DNA of 40,750 nt from JBBDXA01 sp040902585 (GTDB lineage: Bacteria; Planctomycetota; Phycisphaerae; Phycisphaerales; Phycisphaeraceae), in contig JBBDXA010000070.1 in the NCBI GenBank assembly GCA_040902585.1, positions 1 through 40,750 on the forward strand, given 5' to 3'. Both the position numbers and the translations under genes were made by a program. Shown piece by piece: positions 17,663 to 25,269 of this stretch; position 1 is the first letter of the stretch; each line of letters opens with the position of its first letter. The notes beneath the pieces were generated by a model. It made no database searches. It worked only from the letters and a program-made list of their open reading frames with translations, and was not told the DNA's origin.

Positions 17663-17690
17663 AAAAAAGCCGCGACTCGCGTCACGGCTT
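17663..17690 (-). terminator. Intrinsic terminator of tRNA-Glu
   Basis: On the - strand, AAGCCGTGAC and GTCGCGGCTT form a 10-bp stem (one G-U pair) with a GCGA tetraloop, running into TTTTTT. It begins 5 nt past the tRNA 3' end. Confidence 0.9.
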
Positions 17691-17695
17691 GGAAA

Positions 17696-17770
17696 TGCCC
17701 CCACGGGGATTTGAACCCCGGTTTCCAGGATGAGAACCTGGCGTCCTGGACCAGGCTAGACGATGGGGAC
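17696..17770 (-). tRNA. tRNA-Glu (anticodon CUC)
   Basis: The 75-nt - strand sequence folds as a tRNA. The acceptor stem pairs GTCCCCA with TGGGGGC (one G-T pair) and A is the discriminator. The anticodon arm is CCAGG, loop TTCTCAT, CCTGG, with anticodon CTC at 17734-17732. The T arm is CCGGGG, TTCAAAT, CCCCG. CCA is not encoded; TTT follows. CUC reads GAG, so the charge is glutamate. The unit is complete: promoter at 17783-17811 and terminator at 17663-17690. Confidence 0.95.
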
Positions 17771-17782
17771 GTCTCGGGAAGA

Positions 17783-17811
17783 AATATAGACCGGCTGGCG
17801 AGTCAGGTCAA
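17783..17811 (-). promoter_or_regulatory. Sigma-70 promoter of tRNA-Glu
   Basis: On the - strand, TTGACC (17811-17806), a 17-nt spacer and TATATT (17788-17783) match the -35/-10 consensus at 4/6 and 5/6. The -10 element ends 12 nt before the mature tRNA 5' end, so the precursor leader would be only a few bases. Confidence 0.75.
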
Positions 17812-17814
17812 AAA

Positions 17815-17847
17815 GAAGGGACGGAGGGACGAAGGGACGAAGGGATC
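17815..17847. repeat. Single-armed GGGACGAA octamer array
   Basis: Four octamer units (GGGACGGA, GGGACGAA, GGGACGAA, GGGATCAA) lie between the tRNA promoter and the RNase HII stop codon. No complementary arm is nearby, unlike the two-armed version at 18903-19012 on the other side of the same gene. Confidence 0.75.
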
Positions 17848-17868
17848 AATACAAGACAGCAGGCCTGG

Positions 17869-18888
17869 CTAACTCCGCCGCTTCAGGCATGCCGCGTCAA
17901 TCGCCAGCTCCGGCAGCAGCGGTTCGATTTCCGTCCAGAAGCGTTTTGCATCGGAGGCATAGCCTGCCGTCGGCGCGATCTGCGGCGCGCGCTCGCTGAA
18001 CCAGCGTTGAAAACGCGCCATCAAAAGCTCGCGCGTGTACTTGCTGATCATGCTCGCCAGCGCGATGGGCATGTGGCCGCTGTCGCCGTCGACTTCAAAG
18101 GTCACGGTCATGCTCCGCGCCGGCTGCTTGGCCGAGGCACTCTGTTCCAGTCGATAGATGCTCCGGGCGTTCGTCTCGTCCATCACGGTGAGTCTCACCT
18201 GCGGGAAACATTGCGCGAGCAGCTCGCGATAGCGCGTGCGCCCCGACTGACGATCCACCGCGACATAAGGCCGCTGCTCGCCGAAGCGTTCCCACACCCG
18301 GCACAGGTGCCCCGCGACGAACGTAAAACTCGTCGAAGCCTTGGAGCGCGTTGCCTTGACCATGCGATTGAAGCGATCCTCAAAAACCACAGCCGCGCCC
18401 ATGTCCAATGTATGCACGCCCGCCTCGGCTGCCGCGCGCGCGAAGACACTCCGCGCGATCGCAATCTCCCCCAGCGTGCTCGCCGCGGGCAGCGCCTCCC
18501 AAGGCTGCTCGCTCGACGCGGCGTACCAGGGCATCGCCTCCAGCTCGTGATGCGTGCGCTCGCCCATGCGATCGAGAAAATCACCCACATGCCTGGGCTG
18601 CATCGCAAACGGCGCCGCGGAAGCAAACGCCAGCACGCCTGTTTCCAGGTGACGGATGCCGGCCGCGGAAGTCTTGAGCTTCTTCGAATCGTTCACCGCG
18701 ATGCGCTTGCGCTTGTCGTTCAATTCCTTGCAGACCGCGCGCTTCAGAATCGACCACATCGCCGGCGGCGTCGCATTCGGTTCATCGCTTGGCGAAAGGT
18801 TCTCCACCCCCAGCACCGCGCATCCGATCACCAGCGGCCCGAACATCGGCCCGTAGCCCGCTTCATCGATGCCCGCGTAGATGAACAT
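17869..18888 (-). CDS. Divergent RNase HII family protein
   Basis: The 339-residue protein opens with YAGIDEAGYGPMFGPLVIG, matching the RNase HII N-terminus (acidic residues Asp8 and Glu9). NDSKKLK (66-72) is the usual DSKKL motif. Asp212 in AVDRQSGRTRYRELL and Asp267/Asp269 in VDGDSG, followed by ALASMISKYTRELL (277-290), fit the third and fourth carboxylates and the ASIxAKxxRD helix. The family removes ribonucleotides from DNA. Two features are odd. The GRG motif that senses the RNA-DNA junction is GYG, and the protein is over 100 residues longer than typical RNase HII because of insertions around residues 30-60 and 90-205. The start is fixed by the conserved N-terminus. Catalytic competence is likely but the substrate preference may differ. 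Confidence 0.85.
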   Translation of the reverse strand: MFIYAGIDEAGYGPMFGPLVIGCAVLGVENLSPSDEPNATPPAMWSILKRAVCKELNDKRKRIAVNDSKKLKTSAAGIRHLETGVLAFASAAPFAMQPRHVGDFLDRMGERTHHELEAMPWYAASSEQPWEALPAASTLGEIAIARSVFARAAAEAGVHTLDMGAAVVFEDRFNRMVKATRSKASTSFTFVAGHLCRVWERFGEQRPYVAVDRQSGRTRYRELLAQCFPQVRLTVMDETNARSIYRLEQSASAKQPARSMTVTFEVDGDSGHMPIALASMISKYTRELLMARFQRWFSERAPQIAPTAGYASDAKRFWTEIEPLLPELAIDAACLKRRS

Positions 18889-18902
18889 GGGGGGAATATA
18901 CA

Positions 18903-19012
18903 GGAGGGAAGGGACGAAGGCACGGAGGAACGGAGGAACGAAGGGAAAGAAGGTGACTGATTCCGTCTCTCCCTCCCTTCGTTCCTCCGTCCCTCCGTCC
19001 CTTCGTCCCTTC
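18903..19012. repeat. GGGACGAA/GGAACGGA octamer inverted arrays
   Basis: The left arm (18903-18946) is a run of octamers of the GGGACGAA / GGAACGGA type; the right arm (18970-19012) is a run of their complements. A hairpin with an imperfect stem of about 40 bp and a loop of about 23 nt could form. It fills almost the whole gap between the RNase HII start and the upstream gene, whose stop codon overlaps the end of the right arm. Confidence 0.88.
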
Positions 19013-20009
19013 AGTTCTCAAACACCTCCACGTAATCCAGCCACACGCCGTGGATGTGCTTCGTCTCCTTCGGCAACACCAGATCGAGCGTGATCTTGTC
19101 ATCCTTCTTCAGGCCGGCGGGCAAGTCGATGGAAAGGTCCGACCATGCATTGCCTTCGATGAGCTGATCGAAAACCTTCTTCCCGCCCGCGGTGACTTCG
19201 AGTCGGAAGGCTGAGCCCCACATCTTCGTGCCGATGCGAAGCATCTTGCCTTTGCCTGGGTAACGGTAAGTCACCCGCGTGAACGTCGGCGGCCCCGCAT
19301 CCTTCGGTGCATCCCTATTGATGTCGCCCGGACCCTCCTTCGCGCCGCCTGTCGCATCACTCGCCCGGCCCGCATGAGGCACGGCAAAGAGCACACCCTT
19401 GCGTTCATCGACTTCGTCCACCAGCTTCATGCCGCTGCGATGCATCTGGCTCTTTTGCGTGTGAATCCACATCGAGTCGCCGCGCAGGACCTGCGGGTGT
19501 CCTTCGATGTAGCTCCACGCCTGAAGTGCTTTGAGCCCGTGAAGGTCAGCTGAAACCTGCGTCATCCACAGGTCGCTCACCTTGTCGCTGCCCGGAAACT
19601 TGCCGCCGGCCTGCGCGAGGTAGTCGCTCGCGGCCTTCTCGTGCGTGCGTTCGCCGAACTTGAGAAACTTCTCCGCGCTGGATCGCAGCTTCCCGCTCTC
19701 GACCGAAGGGCGCTCATCATCGAGCCGCAGCAGCAGGCGGTACCACGTCGCAGCCGCGTCGCGCTGGTTCTTGCGCATCATGATCTGGGCGAGGATGTGA
19801 ATCGCCTCGGGATGATTGATGTCATCCCACAGCTCGACGTAGATGAATCGTTCCGCCTCGTTGACCTTGCCGGTGCGAAAGAGCAGGCGGATCGCTTCGA
19901 GGCCCTGGATCGTGGGCGGTTCCTTCTTGTCAGCCTGCGCGAAAGTCGAATCGCGGCATGCGAGAGAGATGATGAGAGTGAACGCGACAAGCGGGGCGAA
20001 GTGGCGCAT
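19011..20009 (-). CDS. Exported helical-repeat (TPR-like) protein with C-terminal beta domain
   Basis: The 332-residue product begins MRHFAPLVAFTLIISLACRD and has a Sec signal ending near STFAQA; a lipobox reading (Cys18) is possible. Residues 30-120 look like TPR-type helical hairpins (EAIRLLFRTGKVNEAERFIY, HPEAIHILAQIMMRKNQRDA, AAATWYRLLLRLDD). The C-terminal 150 residues look like a beta-rich carbohydrate-binding-type fold (RVTYRYPGKGKMLRIGTKMW to VWLDYVEVFEN). The start is set by GGAGG 6 nt upstream. I recognise no named family. The gene precedes the RNase HII gene on the same strand, separated by an octamer hairpin. Envelope location is a good prediction; the role is unknown. Confidence 0.8.
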   Translation of the reverse strand: MRHFAPLVAFTLIISLACRDSTFAQADKKEPPTIQGLEAIRLLFRTGKVNEAERFIYVELWDDINHPEAIHILAQIMMRKNQRDAAATWYRLLLRLDDERPSVESGKLRSSAEKFLKFGERTHEKAASDYLAQAGGKFPGSDKVSDLWMTQVSADLHGLKALQAWSYIEGHPQVLRGDSMWIHTQKSQMHRSGMKLVDEVDERKGVLFAVPHAGRASDATGGAKEGPGDINRDAPKDAGPPTFTRVTYRYPGKGKMLRIGTKMWGSAFRLEVTAGGKKVFDQLIEGNAWSDLSIDLPAGLKKDDKITLDLVLPKETKHIHGVWLDYVEVFEN

Positions 20010-20048
20010 GACAGGCCTCCATGGAAAGGACATCATCATACCCGCGCG

Positions 20049-20233
20049 GGAGCACCATCCCGAAAGGGTGGTGCTGAGGGCACACGACGACCTTTCGCCC
20101 AGTTCGCATCAGAAGTTTGCGAGCGAATAGCACCATCCCGAAAGGGTGGTGCTGAGGGCACACGACGACCTTTCGCCCAGTTCGCATCAGAAGTTCGCGA
20201 GCCAATAGCACCACCCTGTCGGGATGGTGCTTC
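20049..20233. repeat. REP-like array with a 78-bp tandem duplication, copy 2
   Basis: A 78-bp unit (20051-20128) is repeated nearly identically at 20129-20206 and followed by a third core in inverse orientation (20207-20231). Each unit begins AGCACCATCCCG, AA, AGGGTGGTGCT, then carries a 53-bp linker with GACGACCTTTCGCCC. The array lies between the TPR-like gene's start and the deacetylase's stop codon. Confidence 0.93.
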
Positions 20234-20237
20234 CGCA

Positions 20238-21140
20238 TCACCACTCCGTCGTCGCGTGTTGAAACACTTCCTTCGCGCTGCGGCCGTCGCAGGGAATCCG
20301 GCGGATGAGGATTTCGTTTTCGATGTTCAGTCCGCCGTGCGCCGCGACGATGGCGTGATCCAGTTCCAGCGCGGATTGAATCGTCGCCTCGTTCCAGTCC
20401 CAGGGCCGACCGAAGGGAAACGCAAAGACCCGCTTGTACGCCTTGTAGCCGGAAAGAGCGTCAACGCAGGTGCGAAGGTTGTCGCGCTGCCACGCGGCTG
20501 ACATGAGGCGTGATCGCTGATGTTCGTGGCCGTGGGCGCCGATGGTGAACTGCTCGCCATCGAGCGATTGCAGCCAGGCGTCATCCACAAGCAGCGGCTC
20601 GCGGTCGTCGATCACGTGTGAGTGCGCTTCCACTTCTCGCCGCACCGCATCGTAGAGCGAAGGGTCCGGCGTCTTGCGAAGCTGGGCGACGCGGGCCTTG
20701 AGGTCATCCGTCCACAGGGCGCGCACAGCCGGGTCCGGACTGTGCTGAAGATAGTTGGCGACGGGAAACCAGTAGTAGCCTTTGCCTTGGCCGTGACCGG
20801 TGTTGATGAAGAACGTCGCGGGCAAGCCGAGTTCCTTGAGCAGCGGCAGGGCGTGCTGCTGCATGCTGATGTCGCCATCATCGAACGTCAGCGCCGCACA
20901 GACGCCCGGCACCGCGCTGCGCTTCAGGCAATCGATCGCTTCATGCAGCGGCAGCACCTTGAAGTAACTCTTGATGAACTGAAGCTGCTTGCGGAAGTGA
21001 TCGAGATGCGTCCACGTGTACTGGCTCTGGCGAAGCGGATCGAAGACGGGCGAGACCTGGTGATAATTGAAAATGACCAGGGCGCGCCCGTGAGCACGCT
21101 TCCACATCGCCGACGCCAGCCATCGCAGGATCGATTTCAT
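20238..21140 (-). CDS. Polysaccharide deacetylase (NodB/CE4 family)
   Basis: The 300-residue protein shows the CE4 motifs: ALTFDDGD (motif 1, 83-90, with catalytic and metal-binding aspartates), LPATFFINTGHG and FTIGAHGHEHQRSRLM (motif 2, metal-binding histidines). FNYHQVSP near the N-terminus is also typical of the family. The enzymes remove acetyl groups from glycans. No signal peptide is obvious; the N-terminus MKSILRWLASAMWKRAHGRA is basic and amphipathic, so a cytoplasmic or membrane-surface location is likely. ATG 21140 is chosen because the longer open frame would overlap the preceding methyltransferase gene; the start follows that stop by 20 nt, pointing to one operon. The pair may act in surface glycan synthesis. 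A REP array follows the stop codon. Confidence 0.87.
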   Translation of the reverse strand: MKSILRWLASAMWKRAHGRALVIFNYHQVSPVFDPLRQSQYTWTHLDHFRKQLQFIKSYFKVLPLHEAIDCLKRSAVPGVCAALTFDDGDISMQQHALPLLKELGLPATFFINTGHGQGKGYYWFPVANYLQHSPDPAVRALWTDDLKARVAQLRKTPDPSLYDAVRREVEAHSHVIDDREPLLVDDAWLQSLDGEQFTIGAHGHEHQRSRLMSAAWQRDNLRTCVDALSGYKAYKRVFAFPFGRPWDWNEATIQSALELDHAIVAAHGGLNIENEILIRRIPCDGRSAKEVFQHATTEW

Positions 21141-21160
21141 TCGCTTGACCGCTTTGTTCT

Positions 21161-21835
21161 TTACGTTTTCTCCGCGACCATGAGAAGAAACGGCGCGCCC
21201 GCCCAGTTCACATCGAGTCGATCCATGACATCGAAGAAGGTACCCCAGATCAGGCCGAACAGCGCGGGGATGAAAGTGAGTTTGCCCAGCAGCGGAATTT
21301 TTCCCCACAGGTCCCACGAGCGCATGAGGATGAGCGCCCCAGCGGTGAGCCAGGCGCCGCCGATGGCGCGGAAGAAGACGGGCGTGAGGTTTGCTTTTTT
21401 GACGATGTGCTCCAGGCCGTAACGCGTGAAGCGGTAGTAATCGTGAGGCGGATCGTGCACCGGATACATCTGGTTGATGGTCAAGATGAGTTTGCCGCCA
21501 GGCTTGAGCACGCGCCGAATCTCATCGAGCACGACCACCGGCTCAGGCACATCATCAAGCATCTGCGTACACAGCACCGTGTCGAACGACTCGTTCGCAA
21601 AAGGCAGCACGCCCGCCACCGCGAAGACATCGGCCCGCGTCCCGCGCACATCCAGCGTCTGCATCATGTCCACGCCATCGTGTCGATCGACGTGGCCTTT
21701 GAACATCGCCTCGAACGGCTTGATCCCGCAGCCCACATCCAGCATTCGCCCCTTCGCATGCGGCAGCACCGTCGCCAGATCCTTATTGAACCGGCGGCGA
21801 AGGAGCCAGCGATGAGTTCCGAGACCTTGGGACAT
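21161..21835 (-). CDS. Class I SAM-dependent methyltransferase with C-terminal hydrophobic segments
   Basis: The 224-residue protein has the SAM-binding motif MLDVGCGIKPFE (31-42), the acidic loop DGVDMMQTLDV, PFANESFDTVLCTQMLDDVP and EIRRVLKPGGKLILTI, all typical of the Methyltransf_11 family. HDPPHDYYRFTRYGLEHIV follows, as in methyltransferases found in glycan and lipid clusters. The last 75 residues contain hydrophobic stretches (GGAWLTAGALILM, LLGKLTFIPALFGLIWGTFF) that could anchor the protein to the membrane. The deacetylase gene follows 20 nt after the stop. The substrate cannot be read from the sequence; a polyisoprenyl or glycan acceptor is an inference from the hydrophobic tail and the neighbour. 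Confidence 0.85.
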   Translation of the reverse strand: MSQGLGTHRWLLRRRFNKDLATVLPHAKGRMLDVGCGIKPFEAMFKGHVDRHDGVDMMQTLDVRGTRADVFAVAGVLPFANESFDTVLCTQMLDDVPEPVVVLDEIRRVLKPGGKLILTINQMYPVHDPPHDYYRFTRYGLEHIVKKANLTPVFFRAIGGAWLTAGALILMRSWDLWGKIPLLGKLTFIPALFGLIWGTFFDVMDRLDVNWAGAPFLLMVAEKT

Positions 21836-21959
21836 GCATGAGCTCTATGGACGAAGGAAGGCGGCGAAGGAAGGCGAGCGATCGCGGAAGGCGAGGTTAT
21901 CGGCGGTGACAGCATCCGCCACTCACTTGAGTTCTTTATCGGGTGGCACGCCTGAGAAC

Positions 21960-22090
21960 GTGTGTGAGAAAGTCGGAGCACCATCCTGGCAGGTGGTGCA
22001 TGCCGGAGTAACCGCACGCCTCAGGCACCGCCCTTGCCTGACGGTGCTCCACGGCTGCCTCAGGCACCGCCCTTCCGGGACGGTGCTCCA
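21960..22090. repeat. REP-like cluster, copy 3 (one intact terminal repeat)
   Basis: GTGTGTGAGAA (21960-21970) is followed 4 nt later by GGAGCACCATCC and GGTGGTGC. Two further cores in the opposite sense, CAGGCACCGCCCTT and GACGGTGCTCC, lie at 22022-22050 and 22061-22089. The left end matches the left end of copy 4 at 37490-37602, but the matching right end (TTCTCACACAC) is absent. The cluster ends 4 bp before the stop codon of the FG-GAP gene. Confidence 0.88.
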
Positions 22091-22093
22091 ATA

Positions 22094-24061
22094 TCACTTC
22101 TTCAACATCACATAATCCACGCCCACCATATACGCCTTCGCCGCGCCAGGGTTCGCCCCCTTGATCTCAATCGTCAGCGTGTGCTTACCCTTGCTCAGTT
22201 CGTGCTTGCCGAGTTTGATCTCGCCGGACTTGATCACATCCGGCGCATTGAAAAGATCGATCGGTTCGCCGATCGCGGTGCCATCCAGATGAAGCTGCAC
22301 GATGGCGTAGTCGCGGGCCTTGGTGAAATTGATGGCGAGGTTGTAAGTGCCGGCCGCGTCGGCAGTGAGTTCGAGTTCGAGCTTGTCACCCGGCTTCGCG
22401 CCGATCCAGAAAAGCTGTTCATTGCCGGACCATTTGTCCTTGCGGAACGCGGCCATGCCCTGCTTGCTGGTCTTTCCGCCCGTGATGCTCAGCACCTTCA
22501 GCGACTCACCTTCGATCGCGCCTGCGACCGCAGCGGGCTTGTCCTCTTCGCGCGGGCCTTCGTAAACCTTGGGCTGAGCTTCGAGCCATTCCTTTTCGCT
22601 CACGCTCTTCTTCTCATGGAGAAGCAGGTGTCCGCCCTTCATGCCGCCCATGATCACATCAAGCAACCCGTCGCCGTTTAAGTCCGCGATGCCGAGTTGC
22701 CTGCCGATGCCCGCTTCGCCGTCCGCCTTCATCGGCAGCCAGTCCACGCCGTCCTTCGTGCGCACCAGCTTGAACCAATACGTCACCGCGCCGGCGTCCC
22801 ACATCGGGCTGCCGGTGTGGTGCGACCAGTAGGTTTTGCCGGTGATGATGTCCTTGAGGCCATCGCCGTCGATGTCCGCGAGGTTGACCGAGTGCAGCTC
22901 GGTGAAGAGCACACCGTAGCGGTTGTGCCAGGGTTTGGAGCCCATGATGACGTGCTGTTTGAAGGTGATGGTGTTGCCGGTTTTGATGTGTTCGTACCAC
23001 GCCAGTCCGAAGTCGTGGGCCGCGAGGCTGGTGATGATGTCGTTGTCACCGTCGCCATCGACATCGTAAGCGAACATGTCCGCGCCGCCGTAGGCGGTGG
23101 AGAAGGGCGTCTTGTGGAACTTCCAGTTCGCGTCCTCGTCGGCCTGGATGAATCGCACGATGTTTCCTTCGATCACAACACGGTATCCGGCCTCGGAGAA
23201 AAGCGAGGCCCGTTGATCGGCATCCTGAAGGACTTCACGGATGAGCGTTTGAATTTCCTCGTCGCGCGCGGACTCAGGTTTCGGCAACGCTGGTGAATCG
23301 TTGCGAGCGTCCCGCCCCGCAGGGTCAGCTTCTTGGCGGGCTTGAACCTTCGTAAGGCCTGCAGGCTGCTCGAACCAGCCATCTTTATGGATGACATCCA
23401 TGCGGCCGTCGCCGTTGACATCGCCGACGCCCAGGCCGTGGCCGAAGTTGACGGGCGCGGTCTTGGGCGAGATGGGATGAAAGGTCCATTTGTCGAAAGG
23501 TTTGTCGGGGTTGAACGTGGCGTAGCCGAAGTATCCGCCGCGGGTGCAGACGAGCTCGGGTCGTTCATCGCCGATGAGTTGCACGAACTGCGGCGACTCG
23601 TTGGAGACGATGTCAACCACTACGTGCTTTTTCCAGTGTGCATCCCATTTTCCCTTGCCGGGGTTCTCGTAGACATACGCCGGCCGACCGGGGAAGCCGA
23701 CGATGAGGATGTCCGCGAAGCCGTCCTTGTTGAAGTCGTACACCCAGTGGAAGAAGTGGTCGGCGTAGCCCTTGGTGTTCTGCGGTTTGGGCGGATAGAC
23801 TTCGCGCGCGGTCTTGAAGTCAGGGCCTTCGTACCAGTGCGGACCGTAGACGACATCGGGCTTGCCGTCGCCGTTGATATCGCCGCTGCCCGCGCCTTCG
23901 GAGTAGTAGACGTCGGTGAGCTGAATGCGTTTGAAGGAGTGCAGCACGCGATCCCCGGGCGCGTCAGGCGGCGCGGCTGCGGCAGGCGGAGTACTCGCGG
24001 CGCAGAGGCTGCATAGGGCCAGAAGCGAGATGCGGGATGTGTGATGGTGAAGGTGCGGCAT
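22094..24061 (-). CDS. Secreted FG-GAP/VCBS beta-propeller protein with an internal insert
   Basis: The 655-residue protein has a Sec signal (ISLLALCSLCAASTPPAAAA). Six calcium-loop motifs of FG-GAP/VCBS repeats are visible: GDINGDGKPDVV, YDFNKDGFADIL, GDVNGDGRMDVI, YDVDGDGDNDII, ADIDGDGLKDII and ADLNGDGLLDVI. A C-terminal beta domain of about 150 residues (GDKLELELTADAAGTYNLAI, IQLHLDGTAIGEPIDLFN type) resembles a carbohydrate-binding fold. ATG 24061 is preferred to TTG 24076 because GAGGGA lies 7 nt upstream. Between WFEQP and WKFHKTPF there is an insert of about 75 residues (near 23125-23350) containing DEEIQTLIREVLQDADQRAS, which interrupts the propeller. Homologous proteins in Planctomycetota are abundant; ligand and role are unknown. 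Confidence 0.88.
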   Translation of the reverse strand: MPHLHHHTSRISLLALCSLCAASTPPAAAAPPDAPGDRVLHSFKRIQLTDVYYSEGAGSGDINGDGKPDVVYGPHWYEGPDFKTAREVYPPKPQNTKGYADHFFHWVYDFNKDGFADILIVGFPGRPAYVYENPGKGKWDAHWKKHVVVDIVSNESPQFVQLIGDERPELVCTRGGYFGYATFNPDKPFDKWTFHPISPKTAPVNFGHGLGVGDVNGDGRMDVIHKDGWFEQPAGLTKVQARQEADPAGRDARNDSPALPKPESARDEEIQTLIREVLQDADQRASLFSEAGYRVVIEGNIVRFIQADEDANWKFHKTPFSTAYGGADMFAYDVDGDGDNDIITSLAAHDFGLAWYEHIKTGNTITFKQHVIMGSKPWHNRYGVLFTELHSVNLADIDGDGLKDIITGKTYWSHHTGSPMWDAGAVTYWFKLVRTKDGVDWLPMKADGEAGIGRQLGIADLNGDGLLDVIMGGMKGGHLLLHEKKSVSEKEWLEAQPKVYEGPREEDKPAAVAGAIEGESLKVLSITGGKTSKQGMAAFRKDKWSGNEQLFWIGAKPGDKLELELTADAAGTYNLAINFTKARDYAIVQLHLDGTAIGEPIDLFNAPDVIKSGEIKLGKHELSKGKHTLTIEIKGANPGAAKAYMVGVDYVMLKK

Positions 24062-24141
24062 GGGGCGTTCCCTCAAGGGTGATTCGAATCGTCGGGCGAA
24101 GGCGGAGTCCGGTACTGCAACGCGAACTCACAAGGCATTTG

Positions 24142-24270
24142 ACCACGGATCGCACGGATGGCACGGATAAAAAGGACAAAGCCGATCAAGATCACTGACT
24201 GAAGTTAACCGCTTAACGTCAAGTCTTCCGCCTTTTCCTCTCGATCCGTGCTATCCGTGCCATCCGTGGT
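24142..24270. repeat. CACGGATNN-unit inverted arrays, long loop
   Basis: The left arm (24142-24168) carries three units of the ACGGAT type; the right arm (24244-24270) is its reverse complement with about three mismatches. The loop of 75 nt has no coding potential that I can see. It lies in the 521-bp gene-free region 24062-24582 between divergent genes, whose only other recognisable content is the promoter at 24429-24457 and a small GC stem near 24533-24551. Confidence 0.88.
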
Positions 24271-24428
24271 TGGCTTGGTTCGCTACCTGGCGGTGCAGTG
24301 CTCAATCAGGTTACCAGCCGGGGCGAAATCGATCGTCCAATGGGGCACAAGCCGATAGGATTGAAGCGACATGAGCGCCCTGTTGCTAACCTGAACGATG
24401 AGATTCAGCGTGGGAAATCAACTTCATC

Positions 24429-24457
24429 TTGCTACTCCTGCGACGGTTGGTTATGAT
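24429..24457 (+). promoter_or_regulatory. Candidate sigma-70 promoter of the HEAT-pilin operon
   Basis: TTGCTA (24429-24434), a 17-nt spacer and TATGAT (24452-24457) match consensus at 4/6 and 5/6. Transcription would start near 24464, giving a leader of about 119 nt. That leader contains the stem CGGCGCA, CTC, TGCGCCG shortly before the start codon. Confidence 0.5.
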
Positions 24458-24582
24458 AAAACTGAATTGTGAGCTTTGCCCCTTCCCACAAGGGTCTTGA
24501 CTCCCCGCTTGCAGGTTGAGTATCCCATTAAGCGGCGCACTCTGCGCCGGATGCTGACACGAGTTCTCGTGGTTCCCAAGAC

Positions 24583-25269
24583 ATGGATTCCGATTTCAAA
24601 AAACCATTGAGCTATGCGGTGATCGCCTTGGTCGCGGTCTTTTTTCTTTGGAAGCTGTTCTTCAGCGGCCCGAATATCAGTGCTGATCTGGAGTCGGGCT
24701 CGACCGAAGCCCGCCTTCGCGCGGTGGAAGAGCTGGAGCGGCTGGACAGCGCCAGTGCCGCCGAATTGATCAGCAAGTACGCCAACGATCCGGACCTGGT
24801 CGTGGCTCGGCGGGTCATCATCTCCATGGGGCGCATGAAGAACCAGGTCAAGACCGAGCAGTTGCTGCCGCTGCTGGAATCGCCCAAGTATGAAATCCGC
24901 GAGGCGGCGATCATCGCCGTGGGCGTGCGCGGGATCAAAGGCAATCCGGAAGCGCTGCGAAAGGTGATGGTCTCCGATCCCATTCCCTCGGTGCGGGCCG
25001 CGGCCGTTTCCGAACTCGCCGCCATGCGCGACTGGGAAGCGATGAAGTCCTTTGCCGCGCTGCTTTCGGATTCGGATCTCATGGTGCAGAACACCGCTGC
25101 CGAAGCCATCATGCGCATCGGCGGGATCATGCATCAGGGCTTTCGCACCAATGCCTCCGCTGCCGACCGCCAGACCGGCATCCGCTTCCTCCAGCACTTC
25201 TGGCAGAACTTCAAGCCCAACCACGACGAATTTCAGCGTTACCTTCAAATCAAAGGGAACAGCCAATGA
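24583..25269 (+). CDS. Membrane-anchored HEAT-repeat protein
   Basis: The 228-residue protein has one N-terminal transmembrane segment (YAVIALVAVFFLWKLFF, residues 11-27) and then HEAT-like helical repeats: STEARLRAVEELERLDSASA, DPDLVVARRVIISMGRMK, SPKYEIREAAIIAVGVRGIK, PIPSVRAAAVSELAAMRDW and SDLMVQNTAAEAIMRIGG. HEAT repeats are protein-binding scaffolds. The stop codon overlaps the next start as ATGA (25266-25269), so the two are translationally coupled and probably act together. The pilin-like partner suggests a scaffold on the periplasmic side for a type IV pilus or pseudopilus-like apparatus, but no assembly genes are nearby. No strong ribosome-binding site precedes ATG 24583. Confidence 0.8.
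   Translation: MDSDFKKPLSYAVIALVAVFFLWKLFFSGPNISADLESGSTEARLRAVEELERLDSASAAELISKYANDPDLVVARRVIISMGRMKNQVKTEQLLPLLESPKYEIREAAIIAVGVRGIKGNPEALRKVMVSDPIPSVRAAAVSELAAMRDWEAMKSFAALLSDSDLMVQNTAAEAIMRIGGIMHQGFRTNASAADRQTGIRFLQHFWQNFKPNHDEFQRYLQIKGNSQ

Noticed and set aside
17623..17770. Integration site at tRNA-Glu with the methyltransferase as part of an island
   Set aside because: I found no second copy of the tRNA 3' end and no integrase gene.
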